From positions 2,046,001-2,110,000 of the forward strand of contig NZ_CP132985.1 in NCBI RefSeq assembly GCF_003286595.3: DNA of 64,000 bases. Reading direction: 5' to 3'. The notes beneath the pieces were generated by a model that was not told the origin of the DNA, ran no database searches, and worked only from the letters and a program-made list of their open reading frames with translations. The stretch comes from Aerococcus mictus. Lineage in GTDB: Bacteria > Bacillota > Bacilli > Lactobacillales > Aerococcaceae. Below, piece by piece: positions 52,577 through 61,379 of the stretch. The position numbers were made by a program, and so were the translations under genes. Numbering within the stretch: position 1 is the first letter of the stretch; every line of letters starts with the position of its first letter.

Positions 52577-53947
52577 TTACATAAATAACATTTTATCGGA
52601 TCCGTAGGTACGTCCTAAAGCTTGCATTGCTAAGACGTTAATTGGATGCCATGGGCCATCAAATTCTGGTTGGAAGAAGAAGTCTTGGGCTTCAAGTTCT
52701 TCTAAAGTCATCTTATGATCAATGACAACTGACATAATGTTACCTAATTCGCCAACACTGCCTTTTGACATGAATTGGGCACCAAGCACAACATGAGATT
52801 CTTTGTCAAAGTTGATTTGCATGTAGACGGTGTTATTGTCGTCATTTAATTCAGTAAAGAAAGTTGGGCGTAAGCGGGCGGTGACATACTTACTGTCCAC
52901 TTCACCATCATACCAGTCAGCGTTGGAATCTTTGATCCCTGAAGTAGAGAATTCATAGTCGAATAAGTGTAGGCCAGAAGTCCCTGAGACTGGACGGATG
53001 GTTGCTTCTTCACCTAAAGCATTTTTAGCTGCGACAATACCTTGGCGACGAGCGGTAGAAGCTAAAGCATAGGAAACTTTCTTACCTGTTGGGCTAAATG
53101 GTACTAGGGTAGCATCCCCAGCAGCGTAAACGTCTTTTACTGAAGTTTCATGTTTTTCATTGACTTCAATAAATCCTTTTTGGTCCATATCAACTAAACC
53201 TTCTAACCATTTGGTATTAGGTTTAATACCGATAGAAACAATCACGGTGTCAGCTTCATATGTATTCTTGTCAGTAACGACTGCACTGACTTTACCATCC
53301 TTAGTTTCGAAGGATTGAACCCCTTCACCACCATGGAAAGTTAAACCGTGAGATTCAGCATTCTTGGTTAAGATATCAGTAAATTCTTCATCTAAGTAGG
53401 TGGGTAAGATGCGGTCTTGGAAGTCAATGACTGTGGTGTCAATTCCTGCTAGGGCGTAAGCTTCAGCTGCTTCAATCCCAATGTAACCACCACCGACAAC
53501 AACGACTCTCTTAGCGTCTTCCATACGGTCATGAACTTTTTGTGCCCAGTCACGACCACGGAGATAAAAGACATTTTCAGCGTCAACGCCGTCAACAGGT
53601 AGAGGGGTTGGGATGGCACCAGGGGAGAGGATTAACTTGTCATAGTCATCGGTCCGTTCACCTTCTGGGGTTTTAACGGTAACCGTCTTAGCGTCGCCAT
53701 CAAAGGAAACGACTTCGGTATTGACCATAATATTTATGCCTTGTTCCTTATATGAAGCCTCATTAGCGTAATGTAAGTCATCTAAAGATTCAGATTCGCC
53801 TTCTAAGTAGGATTGAATCCCACAGGATAGGAAGGAAGCGGTTGAACCTGCTTCATATAAATTAATTTCTGCATCTGGTTGCGCCTCAAGAATCGTTTGA
53901 GCGGCTTCATAACCAGCATGCGATGTACCAACAATAGCGTATTTCAT
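52577..53947 (-). CDS. nox: NADH oxidase (Nox / NADH peroxidase / CoA-disulfide reductase family)
   Basis: 456 aa. FAD motif in KYAIVGTSHAGYEAA, redox Cys in TASFLSCGIQSYLEG (single-Cys sulfenic enzyme), NADH motif VVVVGGGYIGIEAAEAYALAG and FAD motif VYAAGDATLVPF; the dimerisation domain runs from about 330. Water-forming NADH oxidases of this type regenerate NAD+ and remove oxygen, useful in catalase-poor lactic acid bacteria. H2O- versus H2O2-forming activity cannot be decided from sequence. Confidence 0.92.
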   Translation of the reverse strand: MKYAIVGTSHAGYEAAQTILEAQPDAEINLYEAGSTASFLSCGIQSYLEGESESLDDLHYANEASYKEQGINIMVNTEVVSFDGDAKTVTVKTPEGERTDDYDKLILSPGAIPTPLPVDGVDAENVFYLRGRDWAQKVHDRMEDAKRVVVVGGGYIGIEAAEAYALAGIDTTVIDFQDRILPTYLDEEFTDILTKNAESHGLTFHGGEGVQSFETKDGKVSAVVTDKNTYEADTVIVSIGIKPNTKWLEGLVDMDQKGFIEVNEKHETSVKDVYAAGDATLVPFSPTGKKVSYALASTARRQGIVAAKNALGEEATIRPVSGTSGLHLFDYEFSTSGIKDSNADWYDGEVDSKYVTARLRPTFFTELNDDNNTVYMQINFDKESHVVLGAQFMSKGSVGELGNIMSVVIDHKMTLEELEAQDFFFQPEFDGPWHPINVLAMQALGRTYGSDKMLFM

Positions 53948-54185
53948 TGATATACCTCCATTTATTTTTTTCTTTCATTAATTGTCAAAAATTAATAAAC
54001 TAAAATTCCATAAAATCATGAGACCATGGTTAACTTCGTTTATTTATTCATTCATTGATAGATTCAATCGATCTAGGCAAGTAGAGCAGGTGAATGAAAG
54101 ATAAATGCGAAAATTAGCCACATCATTCCTTTCTCAATCTTTTTCTCCTCCAAGGCTTATCCTCCCTGATCCTTTATCACAATCC

Positions 54186-55979
54186 TTAAACCTGCATGCG
54201 GGCACGTAGAGCATAGAAGATAGCTATGAGGTCCATAACTTCTTGGAGAATGGCTCCGAGTAGGGCGGGGATGGCACCGGTGGAGGCAATTAACATTAGG
54301 ATAATTGAGGTTACGATCCCAAAGATCACTGCTTGCTTGGCGACTTTCAGGGTATGCTTGGCAACTTTAACTGCTTGGGCCACCTTGGAGAGATCATCCT
54401 TCAAGATTACCGCATCTGCCGATTCACTGGCAGCGGTTGACCCGTGGGCGCCCATAGCAATCCCAATATCTGCTACAGTCAGGGCTGGGGCATCATTAAC
54501 CCCGTCCCCCACCATCATCACTGGACGGAAGTCTTCCCTTAGGTCTTTGAGCAGGTTAATCTTATCTTCCGGCAGCAAGTTGGCATGGACTTCTTCAATC
54601 CCCGCGCTGTGAGCGATCCTTTGGGCAATATTTTCATCATCACCGGTCAGCATGATAATACGGTCCAGGTCCAAGCTTTCTAATTCATGGATGGTCGCTG
54701 GAGCTTCGGGACGGATTTGGTCGTTAAAGGTAATCCGACCCGCATAAGCACCGTCAATGGACACATAGACATTGGTCTTGCCGTCAGTGATCTTCTCAGC
54801 CCCGACAAAGTCAGCTTTACCCACCTTGACTTCCTTACTGTCCACTTGGCCTTTAACCCCAGCAGCAGTCACTTCTTCTAAGTGGTTAACCGGACTAAGG
54901 TCCAGACCCTGTTTTTGAGCGTCATCCACTAAGGACCGGGCCAAAACGTGGGTAGAGGATTGTTCGGCACTAGCTGCATAGTGGAGAATATGATCCACCT
55001 CAAATCTCCCTTGGACTTGGATATCATCAACAGCTAAAGAACCCTGGGTAATGGTTCCGGTTTTATCAAAGGCCGCCGTTTTGACTTGGTCGAGTTTTTC
55101 CAAGCTGGTTCCTGATTTCATGACAATCCCATTGCGGCTGGAATTACTCATCCCCCCGACAATAGCCACCGGAGCGGCGATAATTAAGGGACAAGGTGAA
55201 GCCACCACTAGGACTTCCGCAAAACGAACTGGGTCTTTTGAGACAAACCAGGCAATAAAGGCAATGACATAGGCAATAATGGTAAAAGGTACCGCATAAC
55301 GGTCAGCTAAGCGGACAAAGGGAGCGGGCTCTTCCTTAGAATTCTCCACCAGGGCCACTAAACGTTGGTACTGGCTATCCTTAGCAGCCTTCTTCACTTC
55401 GAAAGTCAGACTGGCCTCCCCATTAATAGACCCTGACATCAGTTCGTCGCCCACGCCTTTCTCTACCGGCTTGGATTCACCGGTCAAGGACGATTCATCG
55501 ACAAAGGTCTCCCCTTGGACAATGACTCCGTCCACAGGCACCAATTCATTGGGACGGACCCTGACTTGGTCGCCGACTTGAATCTCTTCCACCGGGACGG
55601 AATCTACCGAACTGTCGGTATTAATCCGGTGGGCAAATTGGGGGGAATGTTCCAGTAAGGCTTCCAGTTCTCGGCTGGCTTGTTGGGTAGCATAGGCTTC
55701 CAGGGATTCTCCCCCAGTCATCATCACTAAGATCATTAAACTGGCCCAGTGTTCCCCCACAGCTAGAGTGGCTAGGATAGCGGTAATGGCCAGGATATCT
55801 ACCCCATAGTAGCCATCCTTTAGGGTTTCAATCATGTCCTTAGCCAAAATGAGGGCCATGATAATCCCCCAAATCGCAATCACCCAAAAAGCCATGGTCT
55901 CCCGCCCCATCAGAAATTGTAGGCAGAGGGCGATTGCTCCAGTGACCAAGGTCACGATGAACTGTTGAAAATCAGTCAT
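54186..55979 (-). CDS. P1B-type heavy-metal translocating ATPase (SPC motif, PfeT/CoaT-like)
   Basis: 597 aa, six to eight membrane helices, no N-terminal metal-binding domain. Actuator TGES (166-169), membrane metal site SPCPL (261-265), phosphorylation DKTGT (Asp305), and HP/MVGDGVNDAPAL in the later domain. SPC in place of CPC points to the P1B-4-like group exporting Co2+, Zn2+ or Fe2+. The HEGGT of helix 8 is absent; that region reads QEVMDLIAIFYALRA. Start at 55979 with AAGGAGG. A Fur/PerR-like palindrome overlaps the -35, fitting a role like PmtA/PfeT in iron or zinc efflux (inference). Confidence 0.85.
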   Translation of the reverse strand: MTDFQQFIVTLVTGAIALCLQFLMGRETMAFWVIAIWGIIMALILAKDMIETLKDGYYGVDILAITAILATLAVGEHWASLMILVMMTGGESLEAYATQQASRELEALLEHSPQFAHRINTDSSVDSVPVEEIQVGDQVRVRPNELVPVDGVIVQGETFVDESSLTGESKPVEKGVGDELMSGSINGEASLTFEVKKAAKDSQYQRLVALVENSKEEPAPFVRLADRYAVPFTIIAYVIAFIAWFVSKDPVRFAEVLVVASPCPLIIAAPVAIVGGMSNSSRNGIVMKSGTSLEKLDQVKTAAFDKTGTITQGSLAVDDIQVQGRFEVDHILHYAASAEQSSTHVLARSLVDDAQKQGLDLSPVNHLEEVTAAGVKGQVDSKEVKVGKADFVGAEKITDGKTNVYVSIDGAYAGRITFNDQIRPEAPATIHELESLDLDRIIMLTGDDENIAQRIAHSAGIEEVHANLLPEDKINLLKDLREDFRPVMMVGDGVNDAPALTVADIGIAMGAHGSTAASESADAVILKDDLSKVAQAVKVAKHTLKVAKQAVIFGIVTSIILMLIASTGAIPALLGAILQEVMDLIAIFYALRARMQV

Positions 55980-56020
55980 TTTTTCTTCCTCCTTGTTAAT
56001 CATCTTGCTTTTGTATGCTT

Positions 56021-56049
56021 AGTATACACTAGTTTAGAATTTTTCTAAA
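56021..56049 (-). promoter_or_regulatory. P1B ATPase promoter overlapped by TAGAA-N3-TTCTA palindrome
   Basis: TTTAGA (56044-56049), 17 bp, TATACT (56021-56026) on the minus strand. The 13-bp palindrome TAGAATTTTTCTA (56035-56047) covers the -35, a repressor position, and equals the copy at 50864. Confidence 0.55.
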
Positions 56050-56199
56050 GTGATAAAGCTTATTTTTACAAAATATTTCCAAAGGGCCAAAAAGAGTGCC
56101 GACTTTGCTTTTTTCTTAAGACTTCTAGCCAATAATTTGTTAAAGTAAACTTATGCCAAAAAAATATTCAATCTTTAACCAATAAAGGAGGTTAACTTT

Positions 56200-57414
56200 G
56201 TGCATTTTAACCGCAAACAATGGTTATCATTGGGACTAGGCGTCATTGCCCTCTGCCTAATTGTCCTCAACTGGTCAACCATCGTCTCCTGGCTGGGCCA
56301 AGTCTGGTCGATTGCCTATCCGATCACTTTAGGGGCCATGATGGCCTATGTGGTCAATATTTTAATGTCACTTTATGAGAAGTATCTCTGGCCCCATGCC
56401 GATAAGGACTGGCTGGCCAAAATCCGCCGCCCCATCGCCATTGTCTTGGCCCTCTTAACGATTCTGGCCATTATCGCCCTCACCTTGGGCTTGATTATTC
56501 CCCAATTGGTGGCTGTAGTGACCAACTTCATGGAGATCCTCCCCCGCCTCTTCCAAAGTCTCGATCGACTCCTAGAGCGTTACGAGGACCTCTATCCGGA
56601 AATTGTCTCCTATATGGGGAACTTGGACCTCAACTGGCAAAACATGGTCCGGCGCACCGTCAGCTTTGCCCAAGGACTCACCTCGAGTTTAATCGGGTCA
56701 ACCATTGGTGCTGTCACTTCAGTGGCCAGCTGGATCGTTACTATCTTTATTGCCATCATCATTACTTTCTATATTTTGATGTCCAAAGAAAGACTGGGTC
56801 AACAATTCCACCGACTTACCAAGGCTTATTTAAAGGACAAGCGTTATAACCAAATCCACTATGTCCTCGCCATGGTAAACGATGCCTTCTATAACTTTAT
56901 CGCGGGAGAAGTGGTAGAGGCCGCTATCCTGGGCTGTATGGTCGGCTTTGGCATGTGGATCTTTGGCTTCCCTTACGCCAGCATGATCGGGGTCCTCACT
57001 GGGGTGACAGCTATTATCCCACTTTTGGGCGCCTATATCTCTGGAGGACTGGGTTTTCTGTTGATCCTTATGCATTCACCGATCCAAGCCCTGCTCTTTG
57101 TCGTATTTATTGTGGTTGTCCAACAAATTGAAGGGAACTTGATCTATCCCAAAGTGGTTGGCAATTCCCTGGGACTCCCTGGCATGTGGGTCTTGATCGC
57201 AGTCACGGTCGGTGGCGGTTTAATGGGCGTGGCTGGTATGCTAATTGGGGTGCCAATTGCTTCCGCCGGCTACCGTCTCCTTAAATTTGACGTCAACTAC
57301 CGAGAAGCCAAGGCCAAGGCTTCTAACGACCAAGAAGTCAAAGCCCCTAGCCAACTGGCCCGCCAGCATGACTTCAGTATCCAAGCCTTAGCCAATGAAG
57401 AGGGCTTAAACTAA
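56200..57414 (+). CDS. AI-2E family transporter (YdbI/PerM-type permease)
   Basis: 404 aa, about eight membrane helices in three blocks: an N-terminal pair, a middle pair (IGAVTSVASWIVTIFIAIII) and the C-terminal half with GVTAIIPLLGAYISGGLGFLL and PKVVGNSLGLPGMWVLIAVT, the family signature. Proposed roles include Na+/H+ antiport and autoinducer-2 export; no role can be fixed here. GTG start at 56200 behind AAAGGAGG. Confidence 0.9.
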   Translation: MHFNRKQWLSLGLGVIALCLIVLNWSTIVSWLGQVWSIAYPITLGAMMAYVVNILMSLYEKYLWPHADKDWLAKIRRPIAIVLALLTILAIIALTLGLIIPQLVAVVTNFMEILPRLFQSLDRLLERYEDLYPEIVSYMGNLDLNWQNMVRRTVSFAQGLTSSLIGSTIGAVTSVASWIVTIFIAIIITFYILMSKERLGQQFHRLTKAYLKDKRYNQIHYVLAMVNDAFYNFIAGEVVEAAILGCMVGFGMWIFGFPYASMIGVLTGVTAIIPLLGAYISGGLGFLLILMHSPIQALLFVVFIVVVQQIEGNLIYPKVVGNSLGLPGMWVLIAVTVGGGLMGVAGMLIGVPIASAGYRLLKFDVNYREAKAKASNDQEVKAPSQLARQHDFSIQALANEEGLN

Positions 57415-57444
57415 CTGATCAGAGAAATTTAGCTCAAATTTGAT

Positions 57445-57485
57445 AAAAACCGTTCCCTCAGCATAAAAAAGGGAACGGTTTTTTG
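57445..57485 (+). terminator. Terminator of the AI-2E family gene
   Basis: AAAACCGTTCCCT/AGGGAACGGTTTT stem and T6. Confidence 0.92.
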
Positions 57486-57570
57486 CGATTTTCGATACTA
57501 AGTCGACAGGCATAGTGATAAAATAGTGGTAGAAATAGAACGCTTTCATTATTTACTAAGGAGGCTTATC

Positions 57571-57894
57571 ATGATTATTACAACAACACCAAACATCCAA
57601 GGCAAGACCATCACTAGCTACCAGGGCATTGTCTTTGGCGAAGTGGTGGCCGGGGTCAACCTGCTCAAAGATATGGGCGCTGGTTTCCGTAATGTCTTTG
57701 GCGGTCGGTCCAAGGGTTACGAAGGCGAACTGACCCAAGCCCGCGAAGAAGCCCTCCAAGAAATGGCTGACCGGGCTAAAGACCTGGGCGCTGATGCTGT
57801 AGTGGGCGTTAAGATGGACTATGAAACCCTAGGCGCTAATAATGGCATACTCATGGTCACCTGCAGTGGCACCGCTGTAAGCTTAGGTGATTAA
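57571..57894 (+). CDS. DUF74/YbjQ (UPF0145) family protein
   Basis: 107 aa. [58 protein letters not shown] and [15 protein letters not shown] are the YbjQ/UPF0145 signatures; the protein forms pentamers and is often annotated as heavy-metal-binding on weak grounds. ATG at 57571 behind AAGGAGG. Monocistronic with its own promoter zone and terminator. Confidence 0.93.
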   Translation: MIITTTPNIQGKTITSYQGIVFGEVVAGVNLLKDMGAGFRNVFGGRSKGYEGELTQAREEALQEMADRAKDLGADAVVGVKMDYETLGANNGILMVTCSGTAVSLGD

Positions 57895-57936
57895 ATCAGG
57901 CAACTGTAGCAGACAATCGATAAACCATTCCCTTCT

Positions 57937-57972
57937 AAACAGAGAGAAACTCTAAGTTTTTCTCTGTTTTTT
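57937..57972 (+). terminator. Terminator of the DUF74 gene
   Basis: AAACAGAGA/TCTCTGTTT stem with T6 tail. Confidence 0.88.
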
Positions 57973-58088
57973 ATTAAGGAGACTTTAAGAATCTAGAAAA
58001 TGAAGCGCTTCCATTTGTGGTTTATCAATATTTCTCCTAAGCTTAAAGTATGTTAATCATATAAAAGTATTTTGAGGAGGACGATTAT

Positions 58089-58760
58089 ATGAATAAGAAA
58101 TTGAAAATCTCATTAGTCAGTCTAGCCAGCATCTTTACCTTAGCTGCCTGTGGCCAAGCCAATGATGGGGGAGATAAGGCTAACACTGACCAAAATGAAA
58201 GCAGCCAAGAAGTTTCTCAAGAAACCAAGGGAGAAACAGCTTCTCAAGAGGACAGCAAGGGCCAAAAAGAGTCTAAAGAAGACAATAAGGACCAAGCTGA
58301 ATCCAATCAATCCAGCCAGGACCAAGAAGGCATTGAAAACAAAGAATATGCCATCTCTATCGAGGATGCCGTGAATAAATTTAACGAAGAAACCGGCGCC
58401 CAAGACGTGAAGATTGAAGAAATTGAATTTGACTACGAAGAAGAATTCAGCAAACATACCTATCAAATCCAAGGCTACAACGCAGAAAACGAATGGGACA
58501 TGCACATTGACCCCGATACTGGTGAAGTCTTAAAGGTAGAAGCTGAAAAAGAAGCCAATGACGAAACCAAACAACTCGAAGTCACCAGCTTAATCACACC
58601 AAAAGAAGCCATGGAAAAGGCCCTCGCTGAACACCCAGGCGAAAAAGTCAAGAACTGGGAACTCTCTGTCGATGACAACGGCGTCATCCACTACGAAGTC
58701 GACCTCACTAACGTCGATGACGTGGACGTCAATGCAAGCAGCGGAGAAATTATTAAATAA
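58089..58760 (+). CDS. Secreted lipoprotein with two PepSY domains
   Basis: 223 aa. Lipobox FTLAAC after the signal; a Gln/Glu/Ser/Lys spacer (about 25-90); then two PepSY domains (about 95-150 and 170-220, ISIEDAVNKFNEETG and LITPKEAMEKALAEHPGE), each ending in a GEVLK/GEIIK-type beta strand. PepSY domains inhibit peptidases or modulate envelope processes. TGAGGAGG precedes the ATG. The stop is followed directly by a repeat element. Confidence 0.9.
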   Translation: MNKKLKISLVSLASIFTLAACGQANDGGDKANTDQNESSQEVSQETKGETASQEDSKGQKESKEDNKDQAESNQSSQDQEGIENKEYAISIEDAVNKFNEETGAQDVKIEEIEFDYEEEFSKHTYQIQGYNAENEWDMHIDPDTGEVLKVEAEKEANDETKQLEVTSLITPKEAMEKALAEHPGEKVKNWELSVDDNGVIHYEVDLTNVDDVDVNASSGEIIK

Positions 58761-58764
58761 AGGA

Positions 58765-58940
58765 AGAGAGTGTGAGCTGACGACAAAAAAGTGAAACGCT
58801 GGAGGAAATATGCGGAAATCCTCGTAGAGGATTGACAAATATTACCGAAGCGGAGTTCACTTTTGTCAGCGAACACGTTTGAAGAGAGTGCGACAAGCGC
58901 GTCAGAGAGCAAGACCACTGGAGCACATTTTGACAAATAA
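58765..58940 (+). repeat. 3'-end repeat element, copy 4 (after the PepSY lipoprotein gene)
   Basis: Starts 4 bases after the stop codon with AGAGAGTGTGA. Then GCTGACGACAAAAAAGTGAA..CGCT pairs with AGCG..TTCACTTTTGTCAGC as a long hairpin. GAACACGTTTGA, a second AGAGAGTGCGACAAGCGC (from 58883) and ACCACTGGAGC follow. Confidence 0.75.
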
Positions 58941-58951
58941 GTAATAAATAA

Positions 58952-58986
58952 GGATCTAGTAGAATAAATCTGCTAGATCCTTTTTC
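58952..58986 (+). terminator. Terminator after the PepSY gene and repeat
   Basis: GGATCTAG/CTAGATCC stem, T5 tail on the plus strand. Confidence 0.85.
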
Positions 58987-59003
58987 TTTGGGCTTAGACA
59001 AAC

Positions 59004-59046
59004 AAAAAGTGCCTCCATCACTCATCAGTGAAAGAGACACTTTTTT
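59004..59046 (-). terminator. Terminator of the acyl-CoA dehydrogenase gene
   Basis: AAAAAGTG-CTC..TTTCACT / AGTGA..GAG-CACTTTTT stem; T tail on the minus strand. Confidence 0.85.
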
Positions 59047-59101
59047 CGTCTTCTTATATTATTCGGCTAAGTTTTAGCCCAGCGCTTAATTATCGAAAAC
59101 T

Positions 59102-60316
59102 TTAGATAAAGGCTTGTTGGCCAGTGTAGTAACGACCGATAATGAGGGAGTTAACCTCGTGGGTCCCTTCATAGGTGTACATCCCTTCAATATCCGCCAT
59201 GAAACGTGGCACATCGTATTCCAAGAGAATGCCGTTACCCCCACAGACTTCCCGAGCTAAAGCAGCATTTTCACGAGCCCGGTAGCCGTTATGCATCTTG
59301 GCCATAGAAGAGTTCTCTTCTTTGTAGATACCACGTTCTTGTTGTTGGGCTAATCTCACTGCAATCGCTAGGGTAGCTTGAGCGTTCATTGCCATGCGGG
59401 ACAATTTTTCTTGGATCAATTGGAAGCTGGCCACGGTCTTACCGAAGGCTTCCCGTTCCCGGGTGTACTTCAAGGCTGCTTCAAAGGCGCCGGCTGTCGC
59501 ACCTGCCAGTAACCAAGCCACGTCAGACCGGGTATTACGGAGGATGTTCGCCGCGTCCTTCCAAGAGTTCACATTTTGCGCCCGTTGGGACTCAGGCACT
59601 TTAACATCGGTATAAATAATTTCCGCATTAGGCATCATCCGGAAGAAGGCTTTGGGTTCGGTGTTGAAGGTTTCGACCCCTTCACTTTCCCGTTCCACAA
59701 AGAACATCTTCACTTGGCCATCGTCCACATCACGAGCAAAGAAAGCGTGCCACTTAGCTAGAGTCCCGCCACCGATCCATTTCTTATGACCATTCAGAAT
59801 CCAGGTGTCACCTTCCCGTTTAGCGGTCGCTGCCATCCCGCCAGCAATATCAGAGCCGTGTTCAGGTTCGGTCATGGCTAAGACACCCTTACCTTCCCAG
59901 CTGAGGACGCCTGGCATGAGTTTTTCTTGCTGTTCCTTGCTACCCCCAATTTTGACACATTCGTGGAAGAGCCCCCCATTAGAGGTATAGAAGGTCCCAA
60001 TCACCGGGTCAGTCTTGGCTAAGGTATAAGCCCGGAAGCCCCGGAAGAGTTGGCTGATGGTCCCATCTTCACGACCTTCTAATAATTTAGGGTTTTGGAT
60101 AAGGTCAATATCAATAATTTTTTGCATTTCTTCCAGTGGGAAAGTTGCCTTGTCCCAGTGCTCATCGAGGACGGGGTAGATATCTTCTTTTAGAACCTTT
60201 TCAACCTCTTGCAGAACTTCTTTTTCCCCATCGGTTAAGTCTTCAGCATAGTTATAAAGGTCGGAATAAAACATTTTTTCAACTGCATCAATGTCTGCTC
60301 TAGATTCTTTAACCAT
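59102..60316 (-). CDS. Acyl-CoA dehydrogenase (glutaryl-CoA dehydrogenase-like)
   Basis: 404 aa. FAD/acyl-CoA motifs: GVLAMTEPEHGSDIAGGM, ILNGHKKWIGGG, WLLAGATAGAFEAALKYTRE, REAFGKTVASFQLIQEKL and the late catalytic-Glu region MADIEGMYTYEGTHEVNSLI. The arrangement with YEGTHEVN and an RALA-type start resembles glutaryl-CoA or short/branched acyl-CoA dehydrogenases. The ATG at 60316 is preceded by AAGGAG, stronger than the site before the ATG at 60346. Directly downstream of the hydroxyacyl-CoA dehydrogenase. Confidence 0.88.
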   Translation of the reverse strand: MVKESRADIDAVEKMFYSDLYNYAEDLTDGEKEVLQEVEKVLKEDIYPVLDEHWDKATFPLEEMQKIIDIDLIQNPKLLEGREDGTISQLFRGFRAYTLAKTDPVIGTFYTSNGGLFHECVKIGGSKEQQEKLMPGVLSWEGKGVLAMTEPEHGSDIAGGMAATAKREGDTWILNGHKKWIGGGTLAKWHAFFARDVDDGQVKMFFVERESEGVETFNTEPKAFFRMMPNAEIIYTDVKVPESQRAQNVNSWKDAANILRNTRSDVAWLLAGATAGAFEAALKYTREREAFGKTVASFQLIQEKLSRMAMNAQATLAIAVRLAQQQERGIYKEENSSMAKMHNGYRARENAALAREVCGGNGILLEYDVPRFMADIEGMYTYEGTHEVNSLIIGRYYTGQQAFI

Positions 60317-60418
60317 AATAGTCTCCTTGTCCTTTAATTCGCTCATATGCCCTTTAAGCAGCTAGGATATTCATTTCTTCTCCCAAGTCTAGCGCTTTTG
60401 GGCCTTTTGGTCATCTCA

Positions 60419-61336
60419 CTATTTTCCTTGTAATTTTTCTTGGTTTTTGGCTTGTTCAGAAGGTAATTGATTGCCATCTTCATCGTAGTCGTAGAAGCCT
60501 TTGCCTGCTTTCTTACCGAAGCGACCAGCCCGCATCATATTCTTCATGGTAACTGGTGGGGTCCAGCGTGGGTCACCATACTCTTGTTCGAAGTATTCCA
60601 TGACATAGTAACCAATATCTACCCCAGCATAGTCTTGGAGTTCAAAGGATCCCATGGGATGGTTTAAGCCATAGCGCATGGCCTTGTCAATGTCTTCTGG
60701 AGTGGCAATACCTTCTTCGAGCACCTTGATGGCCTCGATCATTTGAGGGATCATGATCCGGTTAACGATGAAACCTGGGGAATCTTTATGAACGGTCACG
60801 GTTTCTTTACCGATACTTTCAGCAACTTCTCTAACCACCGCTACCGTCTCATCACTGCTTTCATAGCCATAGATAATTTCTACTAACTTCATCACTTGTG
60901 GTGGGTTGAAGAAGTGCATCCCCGCGAAACGACTCGGATCTTCTAAGACACTAGCAATTTCGGTAATGGATAGGGAAGAGGTATTAGTCGCTAGGACAAT
61001 GTCATCACGAACAATGCCTTCCACTTCTTTAAAAACTTCCTGTTTGAGCTCCATCTTTTCTAGAACGGCTTCAACCACGAAGTCCACATCTTTGAAGTCC
61101 TTGAGGTCGGTGGTTCCGGTGATGCGGCTAAGAACTTCTTCCTTGCCCGCTTCATCTAATTTCCCCCGTTTCACACTACCGTCGAGGAATTTACTAATCC
61201 GGTCTATCCCCCCTTGGACAAACTTGTCTTCAATATCTCTTAAGATCACCTGGTAACCATTGGAAGCAAACACGTTGGCAATCCCTGCCCCCATTGAGCC
61301 GGCTCCAATCACTCCAATTGTTTTGATCTCTGACAT
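60419..61336 (-). CDS. 3-hydroxyacyl-CoA dehydrogenase
   Basis: 305 aa. NAD motif GVIGAGSMGAGIANVFASNG, catalytic His in AGMHFFNPPQVMKLVEII, then KDSPGFIVNRIMIPQMIEA and the C-terminal helical domain GLNHPMGSFELQDYAGVDIG. NAD-dependent oxidation of 3-hydroxyacyl-CoA, or the reverse in butyrate-type routes. Start at 61336 behind AAAGGAAGTG. It forms a two-gene unit with the acyl-CoA dehydrogenase; no thiolase or crotonase is nearby. A cre-like site overlaps the promoter. Confidence 0.9.
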   Translation of the reverse strand: MSEIKTIGVIGAGSMGAGIANVFASNGYQVILRDIEDKFVQGGIDRISKFLDGSVKRGKLDEAGKEEVLSRITGTTDLKDFKDVDFVVEAVLEKMELKQEVFKEVEGIVRDDIVLATNTSSLSITEIASVLEDPSRFAGMHFFNPPQVMKLVEIIYGYESSDETVAVVREVAESIGKETVTVHKDSPGFIVNRIMIPQMIEAIKVLEEGIATPEDIDKAMRYGLNHPMGSFELQDYAGVDIGYYVMEYFEQEYGDPRWTPPVTMKNMMRAGRFGKKAGKGFYDYDEDGNQLPSEQAKNQEKLQGK

Positions 61337-61379
61337 AGAAAAAACACTTCCTTTCTTTGGATTTATTATCTTCACAAGT

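Noticed and set aside
58000..58016. Cre-like palindrome before the PepSY lipoprotein gene
   Set aside because: GAAGCGCTTC is palindromic but its spacing is one base short of the CcpA consensus.
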